A stretch of DNA of 64,000 nt, taken from contig CANGKZ010000013.1 of assembly GCA_947454705.1 (NCBI GenBank), positions 60,800 through 124,799 on the forward strand, read 5' to 3'. Position numbers and translations under genes: made by a program. The DNA is from Verrucomicrobiota bacterium (GTDB taxonomy: Bacteria; Verrucomicrobiota; Verrucomicrobiia; Limisphaerales; UBA9464). Under the pieces are notes generated by a model, which was given only the letters and a program-made list of their open reading frames with translations, made no database searches and was not told the origin of the DNA. This document shows positions 57,641-64,000 of this stretch, one piece after another; positions within the stretch are counted from its first letter, which is position 1, and every line of letters starts with the position of its first letter.

Positions 57641-58765
57641 TCAATTCGACACCAACCGGTACCACACGTCGCGTTGACGCGCCTCGTATCCGAATTCGGT
57701 GATCAACCGTTTCATGTCCTCGGCCGTCATCCGGTTCTTGGCCCCGGCCTGTCGCACCACATTCTCCTCCATCATGATGCTGCCCAGATCATTTGCCCCG
57801 TATTGAAGCGCCACCTGTCCGATGTCCGATCCCTCAGTCACCCATCCGCTCTGGATGTTGGGAACATTGTCCAAGTAGATCCGTGCCACCGCCTGGGTGC
57901 GCAGGTATTCCGATGGCCCTGCTTTCGGAGCCTTGAGCCGCGTGCCCTCCGATTGAAACGGCCACGCGATGAACGCCGTGAAGCCGCCGGTGAGGTCCTG
58001 CTGCGAACGGACGCGATCCAAATGCTCCACCCGCTCGGCGAGGGTTTCCACATGGCCGAACATCATGGTCGCCGTGGAGTTCAGGCCCTGCCGATGCGCC
58101 GCATCCATTACGCCCATCCACTCATTCGAGTTCGCCTTCAACGGCGAGATGCGCTGCCGCACCCGATCCACCAGAATCTCCCCGCCTCCGCCCGGAATGG
58201 ATCCCAACCCGGCGGCCTTGAACCGGGCGATCACCTCGGCAACAGGCAGATCAAACACCTTGGAAAAATGAACAAACTCGCTCGGGCTGAATCCGTGGAT
58301 GTTCACCGTCGGAAACTTCGCCCGAAGGTGCGACAGCATGTCGAGGTACCACTGAATGGAGAGCTTCGGATGATGCCCGCCCTGGATCAGAATCTGGTTC
58401 CCACCGGCGGCGAGCAGTTCCTCGATCTTCCGGTCGAGCTCCGCCATCGAGATCACGTACGCGTCGGTATCCGCCTCGGTCCGGTAGAAATTGCAGAACT
58501 TGCAATAGACGTTGCAGACGTTGGTGTAGTTGATGTTTCGATCGATGATGTACGTGACGATCTCGTTGCCGCGCCCCCCGTAGGCGGATGCCTTAGCGAG
58601 TTCGCGTCGCCGATGCGCCAGCGCGGCGAGCTCCGGAAGCGGCAGCGCGAACAGATCGAGCGCCTCCGAGGCATTGATGCGTTTGCCGTCCCAGACCCGC
58701 TGCTGGAGTGCGTCCGTGTCGTTGAGAGAGAGTATCGATTCCACCTGATCCCACGCTAACCGCAC
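57641..58765 (-). CDS. mqnC: MqnC, cyclic dehypoxanthine futalosine synthase
   Basis: MqnC is a radical SAM enzyme that cyclises dehypoxanthine futalosine. The product is 374 aa from a GTG at 58765. The cluster motif is NVCNVYCKFCNFYR; IQGGHHPKLSIQWYLDML, SIPGGGGEILVDRVR, MMFGHVETLAERVEHL and DLGSIMMEENVVRQAG match the family. It is homologous to mqnE next to it. mqnB and mqnD are not in this window. Confidence 0.95.
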   Translation of the reverse strand: MRLAWDQVESILSLNDTDALQQRVWDGKRINASEALDLFALPLPELAALAHRRRELAKASAYGGRGNEIVTYIIDRNINYTNVCNVYCKFCNFYRTEADTDAYVISMAELDRKIEELLAAGGNQILIQGGHHPKLSIQWYLDMLSHLRAKFPTVNIHGFSPSEFVHFSKVFDLPVAEVIARFKAAGLGSIPGGGGEILVDRVRQRISPLKANSNEWMGVMDAAHRQGLNSTATMMFGHVETLAERVEHLDRVRSQQDLTGGFTAFIAWPFQSEGTRLKAPKAGPSEYLRTQAVARIYLDNVPNIQSGWVTEGSDIGQVALQYGANDLGSIMMEENVVRQAGAKNRMTAEDMKRLITEFGYEARQRDVWYRLVSN

Positions 58766-58922
58766 CCCGCGCCGGGTGCAAGCGAGCCGGCCCCACTCCT
58801 CCGGGAATCCCCGCGCATTTCAGTTCCCGAAATGCACCGGTTAAGACACCGGCATCCGGAAATCGCGCGGGGTCCGACTTCCACCTCCACCTCGGCCCCG
58901 CGCGATCGAGATCCGAAGCCCC

Positions 58923-59156
58923 TCACTCCGCCACGGACGGGAGCACCGTAAAGAGCTCGATGTGATGACACCGGGCACACACGAGCGACTGAACATGGGG
59001 GAACCCATAACTTCCCACCGTGAATTGCTCGTTCCCGCAACATCCGCACACCACGGGTTTCCCGCCGGCTTGATGACGCTGGGGTCCCAGGGGCTCGGTG
59101 GCGGCTCGAATGGCCAATCGCAATGGCGACCTGACTGCTACTGCTGCTGCTTGCAT
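58923..59156 (-). CDS. Small zinc-ribbon protein
   Basis: The product is 77 aa. The C-terminal half has two CxxC knuckles (VVCGCCGNEQF and LVCARCHHIELF) spaced like the small nucleic-acid-binding zinc ribbons related to DUF2082/YpzJ. The first ~30 residues are basic and poorly structured, so a later start is possible. Function is unknown. It lies upstream of mqnC on the same strand with a 157-nt gap. Confidence 0.7.
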   Translation of the reverse strand: MQAAAVAVRSPLRLAIRAATEPLGPQRHQAGGKPVVCGCCGNEQFTVGSYGFPHVQSLVCARCHHIELFTVLPSVAE

Positions 59157-59290
59157 GAATCTCTCCTTGTCGTGTTTGGATCAAAATGGATGCACTTCAC
59201 ACCCACGCCTTCCAATCTCTCGAACTCGACGAACGCTCCGCAACTGTGCGTTACGCGCACGGTCGAAGCCGGGAAGTTTCAGTCCAAGAG

Positions 59291-59389
59291 CGGCTGTTAA
59301 AACCACAGATGGACACAGATTCACACGGATGGAGAGGGAGATAAGTTGTTCGATGCCCCTCCACTTCATTCATCCGCTGGGTGAGTCTC
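59291..59389. repeat. Dispersed ~100-bp repeat, copy B
   Basis: Gap-free match to 45481-45579 with about 16 differences; both share GGAGAGGGAGATAAGT in the middle. Confidence 0.85.
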
Positions 59390-59571
59390 TTTTGACTGCT
59401 CCCTGCGGATGCTTTCTTTTGCAGCTCCGGATCTAGGCGGCGGGGTTCCTCACACGTTTGGAGTCCCGCGTTTACGCGGCTCCGCCGTTGGACGGCGATT
59501 CCAACGGAGGGTCATCCTTCAATTCCCTGATCACTCCCGCGCACCCTCCATACCGCCTGAATCCTCGATTT

Positions 59572-59596
59572 CTCTGCGTCTCCGCGCCTCTGCGGT
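59572..59596. repeat. 25-nt dispersed repeat (inverse of island 1)
   Basis: Exact reverse complement of 39979-40003; the core reads CTCTGCGTCTCCGCGCCTC. Confidence 0.8.
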
Positions 59597-59644
59597 GACA
59601 CCTGAGAAATCTCAATTCCGAGTCTGATTCTCAGCGGGCCTGCC

Positions 59645-59680
59645 CAAAAAGAAAACGGCCCCGATTGCTCGGGGCCGCTC
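59645..59680 (-). terminator. Rho-independent terminator after pnp
   Basis: On the minus strand a perfect 9-bp stem CGGCCCCGA/TCGGGGCCG with a 4-nt loop is followed by TTTTCTTTTT. Confidence 0.92.
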
Positions 59681-59724
59681 GTTGAAACGTGATTGGAATC
59701 CGGAGTTACCGGAGACCGGGACGA

Positions 59725-62430
59725 TTACTTCTGTTCGTCCGAGGGAGCTTCGGCGGCAGGGGCCGGAGCCGGAGCCGATTCAGCAGCAGGGGCAGCCGGA
59801 GCGGCGCCGCCGTTTTCCTGCTGGTCGCGCTCTTCCATCGCGGCCTTGCGGCTCAGACGGACACGGCCCTTTTCATCCACGCCGAGGCACTTGACGGTGA
59901 TCTCGTCGGAGAGCTGGACGATGTCCTCAACCTTCTTCACGCGGAAGTTGGCGAGCTCGCTGACGTGGACCAGACCTTCGCAGCCCGGGAGGAATTCCAC
60001 GAAGGCTCCGAAGTCTTTGATCGAAACAACCTTGGCACGATAGATCTTGCCGGGTTCCGCCTTGGAAGCGGCAGCAGCCTTGTCTTCCGGGCTGCCTTCG
60101 CGCTTGGCCGTCGGGCGTTCGCCGCGTTCAGGACGGGCAGGACGATCTCCGCCGCGTTCGCGATCACGACCGCGACCGCCGCGTTCGGGACGTTCGCCAC
60201 GGTCACCGCCACGATCCCCACCGCGTTCAGAACGCTCGGGGCGGGCTTCGCCGGAACCTTCGGAACGGGGAGCATCTCCGGAAGCCGGAGCGCCACCTTC
60301 GGAGGAACCTGCGACGATCTCGCCGCGCTCTTCCATCGCCGCCTTGCGGGACAGCTTGACGCGACCCTTCTCGTCCACACCCAGGCACTTGACCCAGATC
60401 TCGTCGCCCATCTTGAGGATGTCCTCAACCCGGTTGACGCGCTTGTTCGAGAGTTCGCTGACGTGCACGAGGCCGTCCTGACCCGGCAGGACTTCGACGA
60501 ACGCGCCGAATTCCTTGATGGTCACAACACGACCCTTGTAGATCTTGCCGATTTCGATTTCCGCACCGATGGCTTCGATCGCCGCCTTGGCGATCTCCAT
60601 GCCTTCCGGCGACACGGAGAAGATCTTCACCGTGCCGTCGTCTTCGATGTTGATCTCGCAGCCGGACTCGTCGACGAGGCGCTTGATGTTCTTGCCACCA
60701 GGTCCGATGAGGGCGCCGATCTTCTCGGGGTTGATCTTCAACACCACGATGCGAGGAGCATACTTGCTGAGCTCCGTGCGGGGAGCCGGCAGCGTGCTGA
60801 GCATGTGGTTGAGGATGTCGAGACGGGCCGTGCGGGCCTTCTCGATCGCCTCGGCCATGATGGCCAGGGGCAGCCCCTTGAGCTTGAGGTCCAGCTGGAA
60901 GCCGGTGATGCCCTTCTCGGTGCCCGCGATCTTGCAATCCATGTCGCAGAACGCGTCTTCCCAGCCGATGATGTCGGTGAGGAGCTTGTAGCGGGTGATC
61001 TCGTCATCCGCACCGTGGTCGGTGCAGATACCGATGCTGATGCCAGCCACTGGGCGGGTCATCGGCACACCGGCATCCATCAGCGCCAGGGTGGCGCCGC
61101 AGACGGAGGCCATGGAGGTCGAACCGTTCGACTCCATGATTTCCGCAGTCACGCGGAGGGCGTACGGATAATCCTTCAACGGGATCATCGGACGCACGCT
61201 GCGTTCAGCCAGCGCTCCGTGGCCGATTTCGCGGCGGCCGGGGCCGGTGATACGACCGGTTTCTCCGACGGAGAAGTTCGGGAAGTTGTAGTGCAGGATG
61301 AACTGCTTCTTGGTTTCGCCTCCGGTGTAGGAGTCGAAGTCCTGGATGTCATCGCTGGTGCCGAGGGTCGCGAGGCAGAGCGCCTGGGTCTCACCGCGGC
61401 TGAACATCGCGCTGCCGTGGGAACGGGGGAGCACGCTGACGGCGCTGGTGAGGGGGCGAACCACGTCGAAGGCACGGCCGTCGAGACGCTTGCCGTGATC
61501 GAGGATCAGGCTGCGAACCGATTCCTTCTGGATGTAGTACTGGAGATCCTTGAGGACGAAGTCGGTCACCTTCTCGGCACCGAACTTGGCGACGAGCTTC
61601 ACGCCCACGTCGTCGAACACCGCTTTGACAGCGGCTTCACGGGCGAGCTTCTGGTGGGTGAGGAGGGCCGGGATGATGCGATCCCCGGCGAGAGCCTTGG
61701 CCTCGGTGAGGATTTCTTCCGGAACCACGGTGACCGTGATCTGCCGCTTGGTCTTCCCGGCGCGAGCCTGGAGTTCCTTCTGGGCGGCGATGATCGGCTG
61801 GCACTGCTCGTGGGCGAACTTCAACGCGGCGATGAAATCCTGTTCGGTGATTTCATTGGCGGCGCCTTCGTACATGACCACGTCGTGCTCATTGCCGACG
61901 TACACGAGGTCGAGATCCGACTCGGCCTGCTGCTCGTGGGTCGGGTTGGCGACGAATTCGCCCTTCACGCGACCGACGCGGAGCGCGCCGAGCGGGCCGG
62001 CCCAGGGAATGTCCGACACGGTCAAAGCCGCGCTGGCTCCCAGGATCGAAAGGATGTCGGAATCGTTCGTGCCGTCTGCGGAGAGCAGCACGGACTGGAC
62101 CTGAACCTCATTGTACCAGCCCTTGGGGAAGAGCGGACGGATGGGGCGGTCGGTGAGACGGCAGGTGAGGATTTCCTTCTCGGAAGGACGGCCTTCGCGC
62201 TTGAAGTAGCCTCCCGGGAACCGGCCGGCGGCAGCCGCGCGTTCGCGGTAATCGACGGTCAGCGGAAAGAATTCCTGGCCGGGCTTGGCCTTGGATGCGG
62301 CGACGGCCGCGGTGAGGATGATGGTCTCGCCCAACTGGACGGTGACGGCACCGTCGGCTTGCTTAGCGTAACGGCCGGTCTCGATGATGAGATCCTGCCC
62401 CCCCACGGGGATGATGACTTTTTCTGGCAT
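59725..62430 (-). CDS. pnp: Polynucleotide phosphorylase with two S1 domains
   Basis: PNPase degrades RNA 3' to 5' by phosphorolysis and can add tails; it is a trimer. The product is 901 aa from the ATG at 62430 ([15 protein letters not shown]), against about 700 aa normally. Domains in order are RNase PH 1 ([19 protein letters not shown]), a helical domain, RNase PH 2 ([35 protein letters not shown]), KH (about 565-620, [16 protein letters not shown]) and S1 (about 627-698, [18 protein letters not shown]). An Arg/Gly/Asp-rich linker (about 700-790, [17 protein letters not shown]) and a second S1 (about 793-865, [18 protein letters not shown]) follow, and an Ala/Pro tail ends the protein. It follows rpsO, the classical order. 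Confidence 0.96.
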   Translation of the reverse strand: MPEKVIIPVGGQDLIIETGRYAKQADGAVTVQLGETIILTAAVAASKAKPGQEFFPLTVDYRERAAAAGRFPGGYFKREGRPSEKEILTCRLTDRPIRPLFPKGWYNEVQVQSVLLSADGTNDSDILSILGASAALTVSDIPWAGPLGALRVGRVKGEFVANPTHEQQAESDLDLVYVGNEHDVVMYEGAANEITEQDFIAALKFAHEQCQPIIAAQKELQARAGKTKRQITVTVVPEEILTEAKALAGDRIIPALLTHQKLAREAAVKAVFDDVGVKLVAKFGAEKVTDFVLKDLQYYIQKESVRSLILDHGKRLDGRAFDVVRPLTSAVSVLPRSHGSAMFSRGETQALCLATLGTSDDIQDFDSYTGGETKKQFILHYNFPNFSVGETGRITGPGRREIGHGALAERSVRPMIPLKDYPYALRVTAEIMESNGSTSMASVCGATLALMDAGVPMTRPVAGISIGICTDHGADDEITRYKLLTDIIGWEDAFCDMDCKIAGTEKGITGFQLDLKLKGLPLAIMAEAIEKARTARLDILNHMLSTLPAPRTELSKYAPRIVVLKINPEKIGALIGPGGKNIKRLVDESGCEINIEDDGTVKIFSVSPEGMEIAKAAIEAIGAEIEIGKIYKGRVVTIKEFGAFVEVLPGQDGLVHVSELSNKRVNRVEDILKMGDEIWVKCLGVDEKGRVKLSRKAAMEERGEIVAGSSEGGAPASGDAPRSEGSGEARPERSERGGDRGGDRGERPERGGRGRDRERGGDRPARPERGERPTAKREGSPEDKAAAASKAEPGKIYRAKVVSIKDFGAFVEFLPGCEGLVHVSELANFRVKKVEDIVQLSDEITVKCLGVDEKGRVRLSRKAAMEERDQQENGGAAPAAPAAESAPAPAPAAEAPSDEQK

Positions 62431-62642
62431 TGCGGATGTTGCCCGCCGACCCAGAGGAACTTCAGTCAAAAGCCGGCTCCGGCAACTTCCAGATGGAAAG
62501 CCAGGCGGCGGCTGAATGAAATTTCCCGGGCCGGCCGGGTCGTTAGTTTACTTGATGACGCCTCTTTGTTTGGGAAAGGCCAGAACGGACGCCGTGTGCG
62601 TCCCAAACGGAGTCCTGACTTCAGTGCGAAGCCATACCGGCC

Positions 62643-62674
62643 AAAAGCGAAAGCCGGGCCCCAGGGCCCGGCCT
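62643..62674 (-). terminator. Rho-independent terminator after rpsO
   Basis: On the minus strand GCCGGGCC and GGCCCGGC arms with a short loop are followed by TTTCGCTTTT. It could partly separate rpsO from pnp. Confidence 0.8.
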
Positions 62675-62687
62675 CGCCAAAATTGAT

Positions 62688-62945
62688 TTATTTACGAAGC
62701 TTCAACTTAGCGGTGATCGCCTTGTACCGCGCCTCGTCCTTCTTCTGAAGGTAGTTCAACAAGCGGCGGCGCTTGCTGACCATGATCAGCAGACCACGAC
62801 GGGACGAATGGTCTTTTTTGTTGGTTTGGAGATGTTCGGTGAGCTGGTTGATCCGGCCCGTGAGCAACGCAACCTGAACGTCGGCCGAGCCGGTGTCCGT
62901 GGCGTGCTGCTTGAATTCGCTGATGGTCTTAGTCTTGTCGTGCAT
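62688..62945 (-). CDS. rpsO: Ribosomal protein S15
   Basis: S15 is a 30S subunit protein that binds 16S rRNA early in assembly. The product is 85 aa from the ATG at 62945 ([17 protein letters not shown]); the open frame extends ten codons upstream, which is not expected. Family motifs are [40 protein letters not shown] and [15 protein letters not shown]. It precedes pnp on the same strand with a terminator and 257 nt between them. Confidence 0.97.
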   Translation of the reverse strand: MHDKTKTISEFKQHATDTGSADVQVALLTGRINQLTEHLQTNKKDHSSRRGLLIMVSKRRRLLNYLQKKDEARYKAITAKLKLRK

Positions 62946-63093
62946 ATGATCTCGGTGTCGGGGAGCGTTGGCCACCCGGTATTTTATTCCGTTTATCGAG
63001 ACCGCGACCTTAAGGGGCGGTGGGAGGGGTGTCTAGCCCTGATTTTCCACCGAACGGGTTGTCCCGACCGGGGGCAATCGATAGCCTGCCCGC

Positions 63094-63420
63094 ATGTCTT
63101 CCCCGGAATCCCAGACTCCCGACATCCATTCGGAGGAATTCCTCGCCAATTTGAAGCGCCGCCAGCTTCGCCTCTCGGGCGCCTGCGCCGCGGCGTTCCT
63201 GATCGCGCTGCTCGGACTGCCACTGCTGAATTACCTGCTTCCGGAAGCGATGGCCACCCCGGTGGGTGGGTTTCCGCTCACCTGGCTGGTGCTCGGGGTG
63301 TTGTTCTTCCCCTTCGTCTGGGTCATCGCCTGGATCTTCATCCGCCGCTCCATCGCCCTCGAGCGCGCCGAAGTGGAGGAAGTAAACGCCGCGAAGCGGG
63401 GAGGGCAAATGGGCAAGTAG
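63094..63420 (+). CDS. DUF485-like two-helix membrane protein
   Basis: The product is 108 aa. Two membrane segments (ACAAAFLIALLGLPLLNYLL and FPLTWLVLGVLFFPFVWVIAWIFI) with an N-terminal charged helix and a C-terminal RxxxLERAEVEE match the DUF485 family, which usually sits directly upstream of an acetate/solute:sodium symporter gene (actP). No such transporter is present here. The stop codon (63418-63420) lies inside the 8-bp tandem array that precedes the next gene, and the last residues (GGQMGK) are encoded by that array. Confidence 0.8.
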   Translation: MSSPESQTPDIHSEEFLANLKRRQLRLSGACAAAFLIALLGLPLLNYLLPEAMATPVGGFPLTWLVLGVLFFPFVWVIAWIFIRRSIALERAEVEEVNAAKRGGQMGK

Positions 63421-63442
63421 GCAAGTGCGCGAGTCGGCGAGC
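63403..63442 (+). repeat. Degenerate 8-bp tandem array upstream of IVP-family gene
   Basis: Five successive octamers read GGGCAAAT, GGGCAAGT, AGGCAAGT, GCGCGAGT, CGGCGAGC. They are variants of GGGCGAGT, the reverse complement of the unit in the downstream array. Confidence 0.8.
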
Positions 63443-63467
63443 ATCGAATCCAATCCGCGTCCCAAAA

Positions 63468-63875
63468 ATGGCTTCCTCAAAATTGATACGGAATCACTGG
63501 GAGCTGGAGGTTCACAAGAAGGCCGTGGCGGCTGCGATGAGCCTGTTTGAGACCAGCAAGTCGTTTCCGAAGGAGGAGACGTATTCCCTGACCGATCAGG
63601 TCCGACGATCCTCAAGATCGGTGGCCTCGTCGCTGGCGGAAGCCTGGCGGGGGAGGAAGTACGAAGCGGTGTTTGCCAGCAAACTGAACGAAGCGGAGCG
63701 GGAAGCTGCGGAAACCCAAACCTGGATCGAATTCGCGACGAAGTGCGGGTACTTGGGTCGCACCGAAGCCCGAGCCCTCCATAAGAGCTATGCAGAGATT
63801 CTCGCCATGCTGGTCACGATGGGAAACGCCCCAAAACGCTGGCTTTTAGAAAAAATCTCCCCACCCGAGAGCTAA
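63468..63875 (+). CDS. Four-helix-bundle protein, 23S-rRNA-IVP/S23 family
   Basis: The product is 135 aa from the ATG at 63468. It matches the PF05635/TIGR02436 four-helix-bundle family: NHWELEVHKKAVAAAMSLFE, FPKEETYSLTDQVRRSSRSV, ASSLAEAWRGR, KLNEAEREAAETQTWIEFATKCGYL and the last helix LHKSYAEILAMLVTM. Founding members are encoded within intervening sequences of 23S rRNA genes (for example Leptospira), and the related Avd protein works in diversity-generating retroelements; most family members have no assigned function. Here it is not in an rRNA gene. It lies between two oppositely oriented arrays of one 8-bp repeat. Confidence 0.9.
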   Translation: MASSKLIRNHWELEVHKKAVAAAMSLFETSKSFPKEETYSLTDQVRRSSRSVASSLAEAWRGRKYEAVFASKLNEAEREAAETQTWIEFATKCGYLGRTEARALHKSYAEILAMLVTMGNAPKRWLLEKISPPES

Positions 63876-63876
63876 A

Positions 63877-64000
63877 ACTCGCCCACTCGCCCACTCGCCC
63901 ACTCGCCCACTCGCCCACTCGCCCACTCGCCCACTCGCCCACTCGCCCACTCGCCCACTCGCCCACTCGCCCACTCGCCCACTCGCCCACTCGCCCACTC
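63877..64000. repeat. Perfect 8-bp tandem array, (ACTCGCCC)n
   Basis: At least 15.5 uninterrupted copies of ACTCGCCC start two bases after the stop codon of the four-helix-bundle gene and run off the window edge. No spacers are present. Confidence 0.97.

Larger units (their letters stand above)
59157..59724. other. Gene-free repeat island 3
   Basis: About 568 bp lie between the zinc-ribbon gene and the pnp stop. The island holds a ~100-bp dispersed repeat, short palindromes near 59466-59505 (CCGCGTTTACGCGG, CCGTTGGACGG), a 25-nt tract shared with island 1, and the pnp terminator. No convincing gene. Confidence 0.7.

Noticed and set aside
59689..62748. Open frame of about 1019 codons on the plus strand opposite pnp
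   Set aside because: It mirrors pnp exactly, has His/Asp/Gly-biased composition typical of antisense frames in GC-rich genes, and no recognisable domain.
63877..64000. CRISPR array
   Set aside because: The 8-bp units are contiguous with no spacers, and no cas genes are nearby; it is a simple tandem repeat.
1..64000. tRNA, rRNA or phage/IS transposase genes
   Set aside because: None was recognised by eye in any intergenic space. A tRNA or Rfam scan would be decisive but could not be run.

Overview
The window is a GC-rich bacterial chromosomal segment, most likely from the phylum Verrucomicrobiota and probably near the Pedosphaera/Limisphaera lineages. This is inference from gene content, because no rRNA or tRNA gene was found to test it. 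The pointers are prepilin-like proteins with a [17 protein letters not shown] start, very large secreted Ig-like/RCC1-like proteins, the futalosine menaquinone pathway (mqnA, mqnE, mqnC), the hopanoid radical-SAM pair hpnH/hpnJ, and palindrome-rich intergenic repeats. Most of the window is ordinary core genome. Long open frames antisense to real genes are common and were treated as shadows.

Layout. 1-3.7 kb: three envelope or secreted genes on the plus strand (a 5'-truncated protein, a DUF481 protein, a TPR protein). 3.7-9.3 kb (minus): uvrA followed by a large TPR protein. 9.4-20.9 kb (minus): a prepilin-like protein and two paralogous giant exported proteins, the larger about 2469 aa and built of RCC1-like units, Ig-like domains and eleven units of about 82 aa. 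21.1-22.9 kb (plus): an exported esterase and a second prepilin-like protein. 23.3-31.0 kb (plus): the cell-shape cluster mreB-mreC-mreD-mrdA-rodA followed by an RNase E/G gene. 31.2-37.4 kb: a Spy-like coiled-coil protein, ymdB/unknown/xseA, a DUF3500 protein and an AI-2E-type permease. 37.4-46 kb: glyQS-type glycyl-tRNA synthetase, a DUF1499 protein, der, a cupredoxin-like membrane protein, hisC and a NYN-domain nuclease. 45.8-51.7 kb: gcvH/gcvT, a flavin reductase module, hpnJ, hpnH and a small lipoprotein. 51.8-59.2 kb: a NupC-type transporter, a DUF885 metallopeptidase, an Rrf2 regulator, mqnA/mqnE/mqnC and a small zinc ribbon. 59.7-63 kb: pnp with two S1 domains, and rpsO. 63.1-64 kb: a DUF485 protein and a four-helix-bundle (23S-rRNA-IVP family) gene.

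Three gene-free islands (39.75-40.45, 45.2-45.77 and 59.16-59.72 kb) hold inverted and direct repeats, and members of the same families recur between islands. The 45.2 kb island contains three inverted repeats nested one inside another. The most unusual locus is at the right edge: the four-helix-bundle gene lies between a degenerate 8-bp tandem array upstream and a perfect 8-bp array downstream in the opposite orientation. The two arrays could therefore pair around the ORF in the transcript, an arrangement like that of the intervening sequences in which this protein family was first described.
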